From: Prolixibacteraceae bacterium
GTDB taxonomy: Bacteria > Bacteroidota > Bacteroidia > Bacteroidales > Prolixibacteraceae
Length of the DNA: 5,712 nt
Assembly: GCA_016931875.1 (NCBI GenBank)
Contig: JAFGDX010000488.1
Location: 1-5,712 of the forward strand
Direction: 5' to 3'
Position numbers and translations under genes: made by a program
Shown here: positions 1 through 5,712 of the stretch, piece by piece
Position numbering within the stretch: position 1 is the first letter of the stretch
Layout: each line of letters opens with the position of its first letter
The notes under the pieces: model-generated
What the model saw: the letters and a program-made list of their open reading frames with translations, nothing else
What the model was told of the DNA's origin: nothing
Database searches by the model: none

Positions 1-1416
1 CGCATAATCAGAGAGTTTGACCCTAAAAACAAAAATACCCGGATTGAATTCAAAATGGACAGCGGAAACAAAACATCGGTCAGTACCTACGAATACAAAT
101 TTAACAGAAATACAGGCAATGACCGGGAAACAGAACAGGTGACAGTTACAGCAGATGACTCCGCAACCTCGGGTATTTTTGTGGTAAAACGCGATTCGTT
201 AATGGTTGATATTGACTCCTTGTATTCGGTTGGGCTGATTAAAATCGATTCATTTATAACCCACCTCGACACGGTTTCGGTTGTGGCCCCCGATATTTCA
301 AAACGGCTGGAAGCAAAAGCGGGCAGGCTAAAAAAAACCGCCAGCCAGGTGGTAACCGAAATTTCTTCCTGGGATGTGCAAAGCATCGACACCGCGCTTG
401 TAAGAAATGTACTCACCGAAGAACTGGCCAACAAAAATATCCCTATCAATTTTGAATATGCCGTTTTACAAGACAGCAGTTTTCTTTACGATTCGGCTAA
501 AATGAGCGACTCCTTAAAAGTACTGAAATCGGAATACCAGGTTGACCTTTATCCACACGACATTATTCAGAAAAACCTGAAACTGGCCGTTTTTTTTCCG
601 GGCCGCGAAAGCTTTATTTACCGCTCGCTAAACTGGCTGCTACTGGCCTCATTTCTTTTTTCGCTGATAATTTTGGTAACCTTTGGCCTGAGTATTTTTT
701 ATATTTTAAGACAAAAAAAGATTTCGGAAATGAAATCGGATTTTATCAACAACATGACCCACGAATTTAAAACCCCGATTGCCACCATTTCAGTAGCTTC
801 CGATTCTATATTAAATGAAAAGGTGATTCAGAATCCGGAAAAAATAAAATATTTTACCGGCATGATTAAAAAAGAAAATACCCGTATGAACCGCCAGGTA
901 GAAGATATTTTAACCATTGCCCGGCTCGACAAAAAAGAGTTTGAATTTACCTGGGAAGCCATTGATATTCATGAACTGATTCAGGATGCCATTCAGGGAA
1001 TTATGCTGCAGATTGAAAAACGCGAAGGAAAAATTGAAACCCGTTTAAATGCCAAAAACCCGGTGGTTACAACCGACAAAATACATTGTACAAATATTAT
1101 TTATAACTTGCTCGACAACGCAAACAAATATTCGCCCAATGCGCCCGAAATAAAAATTACCACCGAAAGCAAAACCAAAGGGGTGTTGATTTCGGTGGAA
1201 GACAAAGGAATTGGAATGAGCAAAACAGTACAAGGCAAAATATTTGAACGGTTTTACCGGCAAACCAGCGGAAACATTCATAATGTAAAGGGGTTTGGTC
1301 TTGGGTTGAGTTATGTAAAAGCCGTGGTTGAAGCCAATCACGGAACCATTTCAGTGCAAAGCGAACCCGGAAAGGGAAGCCGTTTTGATTTGTTTATCCC
1401 TTACGCCAAAAATTAG
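1..1416 (+). CDS. Sensor histidine kinase, 5'-truncated by the window edge
   Basis: This is a membrane sensor kinase that autophosphorylates on histidine and passes the phosphate to a response regulator, presumably the one encoded next door. The frame is open from base 1, with no stop before the first in-window ATG at 55, so that ATG is internal and the N-terminus (expected first membrane helix) lies upstream. About 200 residues of Asp/Ser/Thr-rich, probably periplasmic sequence with no domain I recognise precede a single membrane helix at about 634-705 (starting WLLLASFLF). The H-box NNMTHEFKTPIA has its phospho-acceptor His at 760-762. The HATPase_c domain follows: N-box NIIYNLLDNANKYS (1093-1134), G1 DKGIGM (1201-1218), F-box KIFERFYR (1237-1260) and G2 GFGLGL (1291-1308). 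All catalytic motifs are intact. The layout resembles Bacteroides RprX-type kinases, but orthology is not shown. The signal sensed is unknown. Confidence 0.95.
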   Translation, partial: RIIREFDPKNKNTRIEFKMDSGNKTSVSTYEYKFNRNTGNDRETEQVTVTADDSATSGIFVVKRDSLMVDIDSLYSVGLIKIDSFITHLDTVSVVAPDISKRLEAKAGRLKKTASQVVTEISSWDVQSIDTALVRNVLTEELANKNIPINFEYAVLQDSSFLYDSAKMSDSLKVLKSEYQVDLYPHDIIQKNLKLAVFFPGRESFIYRSLNWLLLASFLFSLIILVTFGLSIFYILRQKKISEMKSDFINNMTHEFKTPIATISVASDSILNEKVIQNPEKIKYFTGMIKKENTRMNRQVEDILTIARLDKKEFEFTWEAIDIHELIQDAIQGIMLQIEKREGKIETRLNAKNPVVTTDKIHCTNIIYNLLDNANKYSPNAPEIKITTESKTKGVLISVEDKGIGMSKTVQGKIFERFYRQTSGNIHNVKGFGLGLSYVKAVVEANHGTISVQSEPGKGSRFDLFIPYAKN

Positions 1417-1457
1417 AAACCAAATGTATGATTTAATTTTTGTGATTGTAATTAAAA

Positions 1458-2153
1458 ATGAATCCACAGTACCACATATTTCTTGTTGAAGACGATTTAA
1501 GTTTCGGAGCGGTATTAAAATCCTATCTCGAAATAAACGACTTCCAGGTAACCTGGGTGGATGATGGTAAATTTGCCTTGGACAAATTCCGCTCAGGCGA
1601 ATATCATATCTGTATTCTGGATGTAATGCTGCCCAATACCGACGGGTTTTCCATCGGAACCCAAATCCGGAAAATCAACAAAGATATACCCCTGGTTTTT
1701 TTAACCGCCAAAACATTAAAGGAAGACATTTTAAAAGGCTACAACGTGGGCGCCGACGATTACATTACCAAACCTTTTGACACCGAGGTGCTGCTTTGTA
1801 AAATCAGGGCCATCATAAAACGGCAGTCGGCCACCCCTGAAAACAACGATGTGATTTTCGAAATCGGCTCCTATCACTTTAATTCAAAACTCAGACACAT
1901 TGTCCGCAACGACATAAAACAAAAACTTTCGCCAAAGGAATCGGACTTGCTGAAATTGCTTTGCCAGAACAAAAACGAACTGCTGCCGCGCGAGAATGCC
2001 CTGCAAAAAATATGGGGCGACGATGGTTATTTCACCGCCCGCAGCATGGATGTATTTATCACCAGGCTCAGGAAATACCTTGCCGACGATCCCAGTATTG
2101 AGATTAAAAACATTCACGGAAGCGGATTTTTGCTTGAAGTGCGGGAATCCTGA
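1458..2153 (+). CDS. OmpR/PhoB-family DNA-binding response regulator
   Basis: This is a 231-residue cytoplasmic transcription factor activated by phosphorylation, most likely by the kinase 41 bp upstream. The receiver domain (about residues 5-122) has the acidic pocket E11-D12-D13, phospho-acceptor D55 in CILDVMLPNTDG, switch T83 in FLTAK and the conserved lysine K105 in ITKPF. The C-terminal winged-helix domain (about 134-229) contains LSPKESDLLKLL, the recognition-helix stretch RSMDVFITRLRKYL (195-208) and the wing NIHGSGFLL (218-226), a form common in Bacteroidota OmpR-type regulators such as RprY. Length and domain order are normal for the family. ATG 1458 is chosen because the receiver's first strand starts at residue 6; its leader is A-rich with no clear Shine-Dalgarno. 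Co-transcription with the kinase is likely. Target genes cannot be deduced here. Confidence 0.95.
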   Translation: MNPQYHIFLVEDDLSFGAVLKSYLEINDFQVTWVDDGKFALDKFRSGEYHICILDVMLPNTDGFSIGTQIRKINKDIPLVFLTAKTLKEDILKGYNVGADDYITKPFDTEVLLCKIRAIIKRQSATPENNDVIFEIGSYHFNSKLRHIVRNDIKQKLSPKESDLLKLLCQNKNELLPRENALQKIWGDDGYFTARSMDVFITRLRKYLADDPSIEIKNIHGSGFLLEVRES

Positions 2154-2161
2154 CTTTCCCG
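2142..2161 (+). terminator. Hairpin enclosing the response-regulator stop codon; possible weak terminator
   Basis: CGGGAA at 2142-2147 is perfectly complementary to TTCCCG at 2156-2161, giving a 6-bp stem with four G-C pairs and an 8-nt loop that contains the TGA stop (2151-2153). It sits at the boundary between the two-component system and the metabolic genes, where a terminator would make sense. No uridine run follows, since the next bases are GTTAAAGGG, so it is not a canonical intrinsic terminator. It could instead attenuate readthrough, protect the 3' end, or be chance. Confidence 0.3.
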
Positions 2162-2175
2162 GTTAAAGGGTAAAA

Positions 2176-2210
2176 TTGGATGAATATTTCCGATCTCTTT
2201 TCTATCTTTA
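2176..2210 (+). promoter_or_regulatory. Candidate Bacteroidota-type promoter before the SDR gene
   Basis: TATCTTTA at 2203-2210 matches the Bacteroidota -7 element TAnnTTTG at all but the last fixed base. A TTG at 2176-2178 could serve as the -33 element, although the 24-nt spacer is longer than the usual range of about 19-21. Initiation would leave a leader of only about 10-15 nt before the ATG at 2229. It is supported mainly by position, in the 75-bp gap after the regulator gene. The match is imperfect, so this is tentative. Confidence 0.3.
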
Positions 2211-2228
2211 GGTCAAATACCTCAAAAA

Positions 2229-2948
2229 ATGGAGAAAGGAACAAACAAAGTGGCACTGGTAACCGGTGCATCGCGCGGAATTGGAAAAGCCATTTCAATT
2301 GGCCTGGCCCAAATGGGCTACCAGGTGGTTTTAACCAGCCGGAACCAAAATGATCTTGAAAATGTTTCGCAGGAAATATCAGCCGCCGGTGGTCCGGCCC
2401 CGCTCATTTTTCAGCTCGATATTACCAACAGCGCCGAAATAAAAAAGACCATTCATAAAATTGTGGAAAAAACCGGACGAATTGATGTGTTGGTTAACAA
2501 CGCTGGTATTTTTTTTGATGGCTCTTTATCGCTTTCCGAAGAAAAATTCAAAGCCCTGCTCAACACCAACCTCACGGCGCAGTTTGTAATGTTACAGGAG
2601 GTAGTGCCGGTAATGAAAAGACAAAAAACCGGCTACATTTTTAATATTTCTTCGCGGGCGGGCATCATCGGTTTTGCCGGCAATGCGGGTTATGTGGCTT
2701 CAAAATTCGGGCTGGTTGGCTTAAGCCAGTCGTTGTACCGCGAACTCACACCCCGCGGAATAAAGGTTACTGCCATTTGCCCAAGCTGGGTAAACACACA
2801 AATGGCCGGAGAAGCCGGAACACCGGTTGGCCCGGAAGAAATGATTCAGCCGGACGATATTTTTCAAACCATAAAATGGCTGCTGAGTATGTCGCCGGGT
2901 GCCTGTGTAAAAGAAATTGTAGTGGATGCACCCAAAAGTATTCACTAA
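2229..2948 (+). CDS. SDR-family NAD(P)-dependent oxidoreductase
   Basis: This is a 239-residue classical short-chain dehydrogenase/reductase that interconverts an alcohol and a ketone with a nicotinamide cofactor in the cytoplasm. The Rossmann fold starts at residue 7 with the glycine motif TGASRGIG (12-19). LDIT (63-66) and NNAG (90-93) follow. The catalytic tetrad is complete: N114, S142, Y155 and K159 in YVASK. R16 and R38 suggest a preference for NADP(H) over NAD(H). General resemblance is to FabG-like 3-oxoacyl-ACP reductases, but these motifs are shared by many sugar and polyol dehydrogenases. Its place 55 bp before the TIM-barrel gene, in a cluster ending with a DlgD homologue, makes a carbohydrate or sugar-acid substrate more likely than a fatty-acid one; that is inference. 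No signal peptide is seen. ATG 2229 places the first beta strand at the usual distance from the N-terminus. Confidence 0.92.
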   Translation: MEKGTNKVALVTGASRGIGKAISIGLAQMGYQVVLTSRNQNDLENVSQEISAAGGPAPLIFQLDITNSAEIKKTIHKIVEKTGRIDVLVNNAGIFFDGSLSLSEEKFKALLNTNLTAQFVMLQEVVPVMKRQKTGYIFNISSRAGIIGFAGNAGYVASKFGLVGLSQSLYRELTPRGIKVTAICPSWVNTQMAGEAGTPVGPEEMIQPDDIFQTIKWLLSMSPGACVKEIVVDAPKSIH

Positions 2949-3003
2949 CTTTTTGGACGAAATTTGGTTATTTTAAGGAAATAAAATCTAAACCTGAAAA
3001 AAA

Positions 3004-3918
3004 ATGAAAACAACCCGGCGAAATTTTGCAAAAACCCTGCTGGCTGCTCCCTTTGTTGCTGCGTCGCTCAATTCTCTGGCTTCCGTTGCACCATCGGAAA
3101 ATAAAAAATCAGGGCACAAATTTAAAATCAGCCTGAATGTGTATTCTTTTAACCAACCCTTACGCGATGGAGAAATCGATTTGTTTGATGTTCTCTTTTT
3201 CTGTGCAAAATATAATTTTGATGCCATCGACCCAACCGGTTATTATTTCCCCGGTTATCCTGCTGTTCCGCCGGATGATTTTATGATGACATTCAAACGG
3301 CAGGCCTTTTTGTTAGGGCTCGATATCAGCGGAACCGGCGTTCGCAACGATTTTGCCAACCCCGACAAAAAGAGCCGGGACGCAGATATTAAAATGATAA
3401 AAGAATGGATTCAGGCAGCCGCCAAAATGGGAATCCCCAACATCAGGGTTTTTGCCGGAACAAATCCGCACGAAGGGTTTACCCGCGACCAGGTTTTTGA
3501 ATGGATGGCAGCGGATTTAAAAACATGCTGCAACTTTGCAAAAGATTACGGTGTCATCGTTGCCATTCAAAACCACAACGATTTTCTAAAAACGGCTGCC
3601 GACGTGGACCGGATTTTCGACATGGTAGATTCAGATTGGCTGGGGCTGAATCTCGATATTGGAAGCTACCGCCAAAGCGACCCGTATAACGAAATTGAAA
3701 AAAATATAAAATATGCCGTTACCTGGCAAATCAAGGAAAATGTTTGGATAAACGGGCAGGAAACTCCCACCGACTTTGAAAAACTGTTCCGGATAATCAA
3801 AGAGTCAGGTTATCGCGGATATCTTCCGTTGGAAACATTAGGTGAAGGCGATCCACTTGAAAAGATACCCGTGCTTCTGGAAAAAGTAAAAAAAGCAATC
3901 GAAACCGTTGAATCATAA
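3004..3918 (+). CDS. Tat-exported xylose-isomerase-like TIM-barrel protein (sugar isomerase/epimerase superfamily)
   Basis: This 304-residue protein belongs to the AP-endonuclease-2/xylose-isomerase-like TIM-barrel superfamily, whose members isomerise, epimerise or cleave sugars at a divalent-metal site. It starts with a twin-arginine signal: TRRNFAK (R5, R6), a hydrophobic stretch to about residue 25 and a likely cleavage near 26-29, so export of the folded protein to the periplasm is predicted. Strand ends carrying likely active-site residues are AIQNHND (Q189, H191), LNLDIGS (D218), WQIKEN (Q242, K244, E245) and LPLETLG (E277). In D-psicose/tagatose 3-epimerase-like relatives the four ligands are Glu, Asp, His, Glu. 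Here glutamine appears to replace the first Glu and the His, so a classical epimerase function is uncertain. The gene lies between the SDR (55 bp) and MazG (9 bp) genes. Superfamily is secure, reaction and substrate are not. Confidence 0.88.
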   Translation: MKTTRRNFAKTLLAAPFVAASLNSLASVAPSENKKSGHKFKISLNVYSFNQPLRDGEIDLFDVLFFCAKYNFDAIDPTGYYFPGYPAVPPDDFMMTFKRQAFLLGLDISGTGVRNDFANPDKKSRDADIKMIKEWIQAAAKMGIPNIRVFAGTNPHEGFTRDQVFEWMAADLKTCCNFAKDYGVIVAIQNHNDFLKTAADVDRIFDMVDSDWLGLNLDIGSYRQSDPYNEIEKNIKYAVTWQIKENVWINGQETPTDFEKLFRIIKESGYRGYLPLETLGEGDPLEKIPVLLEKVKKAIETVES

Positions 3919-3927
3919 AAAAAGCTT

Positions 3928-4251
3928 ATGCCGCAATTACCACAAAAGGCCACTCTAAAAGATTTCCAGAAATATGTTTCGGAATTGGAAAATGAACGGG
4001 GTTTTGCACAACAAACCGTGCATGACAAATGCCTTCTTCTGGGTGAAGAAACCGGCGAACTTTTTAAGGCCGTTCGCAAATCGGAAGGGCTTGCCATTGA
4101 TGAAAATTCAGCCTTTTCGGAAATTGGCGACGAACTGGCCGATATTTTCATTTACATTTGCGCCATTGCCAACCGGAAGGAAATTGACCTTGAAACGGCA
4201 TTCCTGCAAAAAGAAGAAAAGAATAAACAACGCATCTGGAAATCGGTTTGA
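3928..4251 (+). CDS. MazG-type nucleotide pyrophosphohydrolase
   Basis: This 107-residue all-alpha protein is of the MazG/dCTPase-like superfamily, which hydrolyses nucleoside triphosphates to monophosphate and pyrophosphate, often to remove non-canonical or excess nucleotides. The magnesium-binding signature is visible: EETGEL with E41 and E44 as the ExxE motif, then DELADIFIY with E69 and D72 as the ExxD motif. An N-terminal helix (about 10-24) ends at RGF, and a C-terminal NKQRIWK stretch resembles the closing motif of single-domain MazG-like proteins. It is about the size of one MazG domain, unlike the roughly 260-residue tandem E. coli MazG. It starts 9 bp after the TIM-barrel stop and ends 2 bp before the dlgD-like ATG, so co-transcription is very likely. 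No toxin or antitoxin partner is adjacent. The nucleotide substrate and any link to sugar metabolism are unknown. Confidence 0.87.
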   Translation: MPQLPQKATLKDFQKYVSELENERGFAQQTVHDKCLLLGEETGELFKAVRKSEGLAIDENSAFSEIGDELADIFIYICAIANRKEIDLETAFLQKEEKNKQRIWKSV

Positions 4252-4253
4252 AT

Positions 4254-5261
4254 ATGGAACAAATTAAAATTTCATATCACGAAATGAAATCCGTTTTTAA
4301 ACGGGTTTTGCTGAAATATAATTTTGAAAGCTCAAAAGCCGAAAAGTGTGCTGAGATTTTTGCCACCAACAGTCTGGAAGGAGTTTATTCACACGGAGTT
4401 TACCGTTTCCCGCGGTTTATAGAATACATTCAGAAAGGTTTTATAAAAGTTGATGCAATACCCAAACTGGTAAGCTCTTCCGGAGCATTGGAACAATGGG
4501 ATGGAAACCTGGGTCCCGGCCCGTTAAACGCCGAAATTTGTGCTGAACGGGCAATGGCCCTTGCTGCAAAAAACACCATCGGGTGCGTGGCACTTGCCAA
4601 TACCAACCACTGGATGCGCGCGGGTTTGTATGGCTGGCAGGCTGCCAAAAAGGGATTTGCTTTTTTGGCATGGACCAATACCATTGGCAACATGCCGGCA
4701 TGGGGCGCCACCGAAAGTAAACTGGGGAACAACCCCATGGTTTTTGCCATTCCATTTGGCGAAAGCGCCATAGTGCTCGATTTTGCCATGACACAATTTT
4801 CGTACGGAAAAATGGAAGCAGCCCAACTGGAAAACAAACAACTGCCTTTTGCCGGCGGATTCAACCACAAAGGCGAACTCACCAATAATCCGGAGGAGAT
4901 TTTACAAACCGGAAGAGCACTGCCCATCGGTTACTGGAAAGGTGCAGGGTTGTCCCTGTTGCTTGATATTTTTGCAGCTGTGCTATCAGCCGGGCAAAGT
5001 ACCCGCGAAATAAGCAAGCAAAAGGAAGAATTTGGAGTTTCGCAGGTTTTTATTGCCATTAATTTGAAAAACCTCAGCAATTACCCCGCCATTGAAAAAA
5101 CCATCAGCGATATCATTGAAGATGTAAAACATTCAGTCCCCGAAAACACAAACAGCAGGATTCGCTACCCTGGCGAACAGGCAATGCATATCCGAAATAT
5201 AAACCTTACCAGCGGTATTCCTGTTAATAAAATAGTTTGGGGAAAAATATTGAGTTTATAA
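4254..5261 (+). CDS. dlgD: 2,3-diketo-L-gulonate reductase (YiaK/DlgD-like, malate/L-lactate dehydrogenase type-2 family)
   Basis: This is predicted to reduce 2,3-diketo-L-gulonate to 3-keto-L-gulonate with NADH in the cytoplasm (EC 1.1.1.130), a step of L-ascorbate breakdown and related sugar-acid use. By recall the protein tracks E. coli YiaK along its whole length: GVYSHGVYRFPRF near the N-terminus with catalytic-type H47 (YiaK His44), EQWD (80-83), NTNHWMRAG with H119, YGWQAA, then FSYGKME, LPFAGGF and LPIGYWKGAG. Length is 335 residues against 332 for YiaK, with no gap or broken motif. I chose ATG 4254, 2 bp after the mazG stop. An in-frame TTG at 4248 overlaps that stop and would add two residues, but ATG is more likely. 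In E. coli yiaK shares an operon with a TIM-barrel 3-epimerase (sgbU), a loose parallel to this cluster. Other 2-oxo acid substrates remain possible. Confidence 0.9.
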   Translation: MEQIKISYHEMKSVFKRVLLKYNFESSKAEKCAEIFATNSLEGVYSHGVYRFPRFIEYIQKGFIKVDAIPKLVSSSGALEQWDGNLGPGPLNAEICAERAMALAAKNTIGCVALANTNHWMRAGLYGWQAAKKGFAFLAWTNTIGNMPAWGATESKLGNNPMVFAIPFGESAIVLDFAMTQFSYGKMEAAQLENKQLPFAGGFNHKGELTNNPEEILQTGRALPIGYWKGAGLSLLLDIFAAVLSAGQSTREISKQKEEFGVSQVFIAINLKNLSNYPAIEKTISDIIEDVKHSVPENTNSRIRYPGEQAMHIRNINLTSGIPVNKIVWGKILSL

Positions 5262-5451
5262 ATTTTAAAAGGAAACAACAGAAATACGGAATTCAAACTC
5301 ATTATCAGCTTAATAAAATTCAAGTGCCATCGAAATTTACTTTCCCCTAAAAAAATGTTTAATACCCCAATTTAACTTTTCACAAAACCGACAGTCTAAT
5401 TTGGTTGATTGGTTATTTTTTAAGATGCTTTTTATATAAAAAAACAATAAA
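5262..5451 (+). promoter_or_regulatory. AT-rich intergenic region, presumed promoter region of the efflux adaptor gene
   Basis: This is the longest non-coding stretch in the window (190 bp). No ORF or RNA gene is recognisable in it. It must hold the end of the upstream transcript and probably the promoter of the adaptor gene. TAATTTGG at 5397-5404 is one base off the Bacteroidota -7 element TAnnTTTG but lacks a convincing -33 partner. TTGGTT (5409-5414) and TATATA (5433-5438) with an 18-bp spacer form a sigma70-like alternative. The hexamer TTGGTT also occurs at 5401-5406. No strong terminator hairpin with a U-tract was found. The exact promoter is unresolved. Confidence 0.4.
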
Positions 5452-5712
5452 GTGACGACAAAAACGATTTTCAGATTCTCAATTACAACAGTGTTGGTAA
5501 TTGTAATGGCAGGTATTATTTTCTATCCGAAAATAGAACCTTTATTTCAAAAAGAAGGCAATAATGGTTCACAACCCGGGGTAAGAGGCATGGGAGGAGG
5601 ACAGCAACCGCTGTTTGCCAGTGGCTATGTTTTGGTACCTACTAAAATGAACGAACTTATTTACAGCACCGGCTCCCTTTTGCCCGACGAGGAAGTTGAC
5701 CTTGCCTTTGAA
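5452..5712 (+). CDS. RND efflux periplasmic adaptor (HlyD/MFP family), 3'-truncated
   Basis: These are the first 87 codons of a membrane-fusion adaptor that would bridge an inner-membrane RND or ABC pump and an outer-membrane channel; the frame runs off the right edge. The GTG at 5452 is the best start: an in-frame TAA lies at 5437-5439, no ATG or TTG lies between, and the next ATG (5506) would cut into the membrane anchor. The protein opens with a short basic segment and one membrane helix (about residues 6-25, RFSITTVLVIVMAGIIFYP), then a Gly/Gln-rich linker (about 41-52, RGMGGGQQP). SGYVL, a conserved-looking LIYSTGSLLPDEEVDL and AFE follow, which is the start of the membrane-proximal beta barrel/lipoyl region in Bacteroidota adaptors. 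There is no lipobox cysteine. The pump and outer-membrane genes are expected downstream, outside the window. Family is confident, substrate unknown. Confidence 0.85.
   Translation, partial: MTTKTIFRFSITTVLVIVMAGIIFYPKIEPLFQKEGNNGSQPGVRGMGGGQQPLFASGYVLVPTKMNELIYSTGSLLPDEEVDLAFE

Noticed and set aside
87..449. Antisense ORF of 120 codons inside the histidine kinase
   Set aside because: It is fully contained in the kinase frame, Ser/Val-rich low-information sequence, no recognisable domain or leader.
1434..1442. TAATTTTTG in the kinase-regulator gap as a -7 promoter element
   Set aside because: It carries one extra T relative to TAnnTTTG and no -33 TTG lies at the right distance; the gap is small enough for co-transcription.
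2210..2223. AGGT-CAAAT-ACCT palindrome upstream of the SDR start as an operator
   Set aside because: The arms are only 4 bp, which is expected by chance in a region of this size.
2777..3007. + strand ORF of 76 codons overlapping the SDR end and the TIM-barrel start
   Set aside because: It overlaps the SDR coding region in another frame; the translation resembles no known protein and the SDR and TIM-barrel starts need no help from it.
4430..4927. Antisense ORF of 165 codons inside the dlgD-like gene, with two further overlapping antisense ORFs
   Set aside because: It lies wholly within a strongly supported gene, its protein resembles no family I know, and several overlapping frames are open at once as expected for shadow frames of a biased codon composition.
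5251..5301. TGAGTTT...AAACTCA inverted repeat at the end of the dlgD-like gene as a terminator
   Set aside because: The stem is 7 bp, AT-rich, with a 37-nt loop and no following U-tract, so it is unlikely to fold stably.
1..5712. Search by eye for CRISPR repeats, tRNA-like cloverleaves, transposase or integrase genes and long terminal repeats
   Set aside because: None seen; the window is dense with ordinary chromosomal genes in one orientation and shows no obvious composition break.

Overview
The window looks like a chromosomal segment of a Bacteroidota bacterium, probably a Marinilabiliales/Prolixibacteraceae-type environmental member; the lineage is inferred. The reasons are AT-leaning coding sequence, A-rich leaders without clear Shine-Dalgarno motifs, a histidine kinase and OmpR-type regulator of the kind common in Bacteroidota, a Tat-signal xylose-isomerase-like TIM-barrel protein, and a glycine/glutamine-rich RND adaptor N-terminus typical of the phylum. 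All six genes are on the + strand, coding is dense, and the only sizeable gap is about 190 bp near the right edge.

Region 1 (1-2153) is a two-component system. It holds the 3' part of a membrane sensor histidine kinase, whose reading frame is still open at base 1 so its true start is outside the window, followed 41 bp later by an OmpR/PhoB-family response regulator. All catalytic and phosphotransfer motifs are present in both. A short hairpin encloses the regulator's stop codon.

Region 2 (2229-5261) is a likely operon for sugar or sugar-acid metabolism. It encodes an SDR oxidoreductase, a Tat-exported xylose-isomerase-like TIM-barrel protein, a small all-alpha MazG-type nucleotide pyrophosphohydrolase, and a close relative of E. 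coli YiaK/DlgD (2,3-diketo-L-gulonate reductase). Gaps are 55, 9 and 2 bp. DlgD is the most specific assignment and points to L-gulonate/diketogulonate-type chemistry. The SDR and TIM-barrel protein could act on related keto-sugars or sugar acids, but their substrates cannot be read from sequence. The MazG gene is the functional outlier.

Region 3 (5262-5712) is an AT-rich intergenic region followed by the first 87 codons of an RND efflux periplasmic adaptor (HlyD/MFP family) that starts at GTG 5452 and runs off the right edge. It is probably a separate transcription unit.

No RNA gene, CRISPR array, insertion sequence or integrase was recognised. I see no clear undescribed system. The most unusual points are the MazG gene packed against dlgD, the export signal and altered metal-site residues of the TIM-barrel protein, and the uncharacterised sensor region of the kinase.
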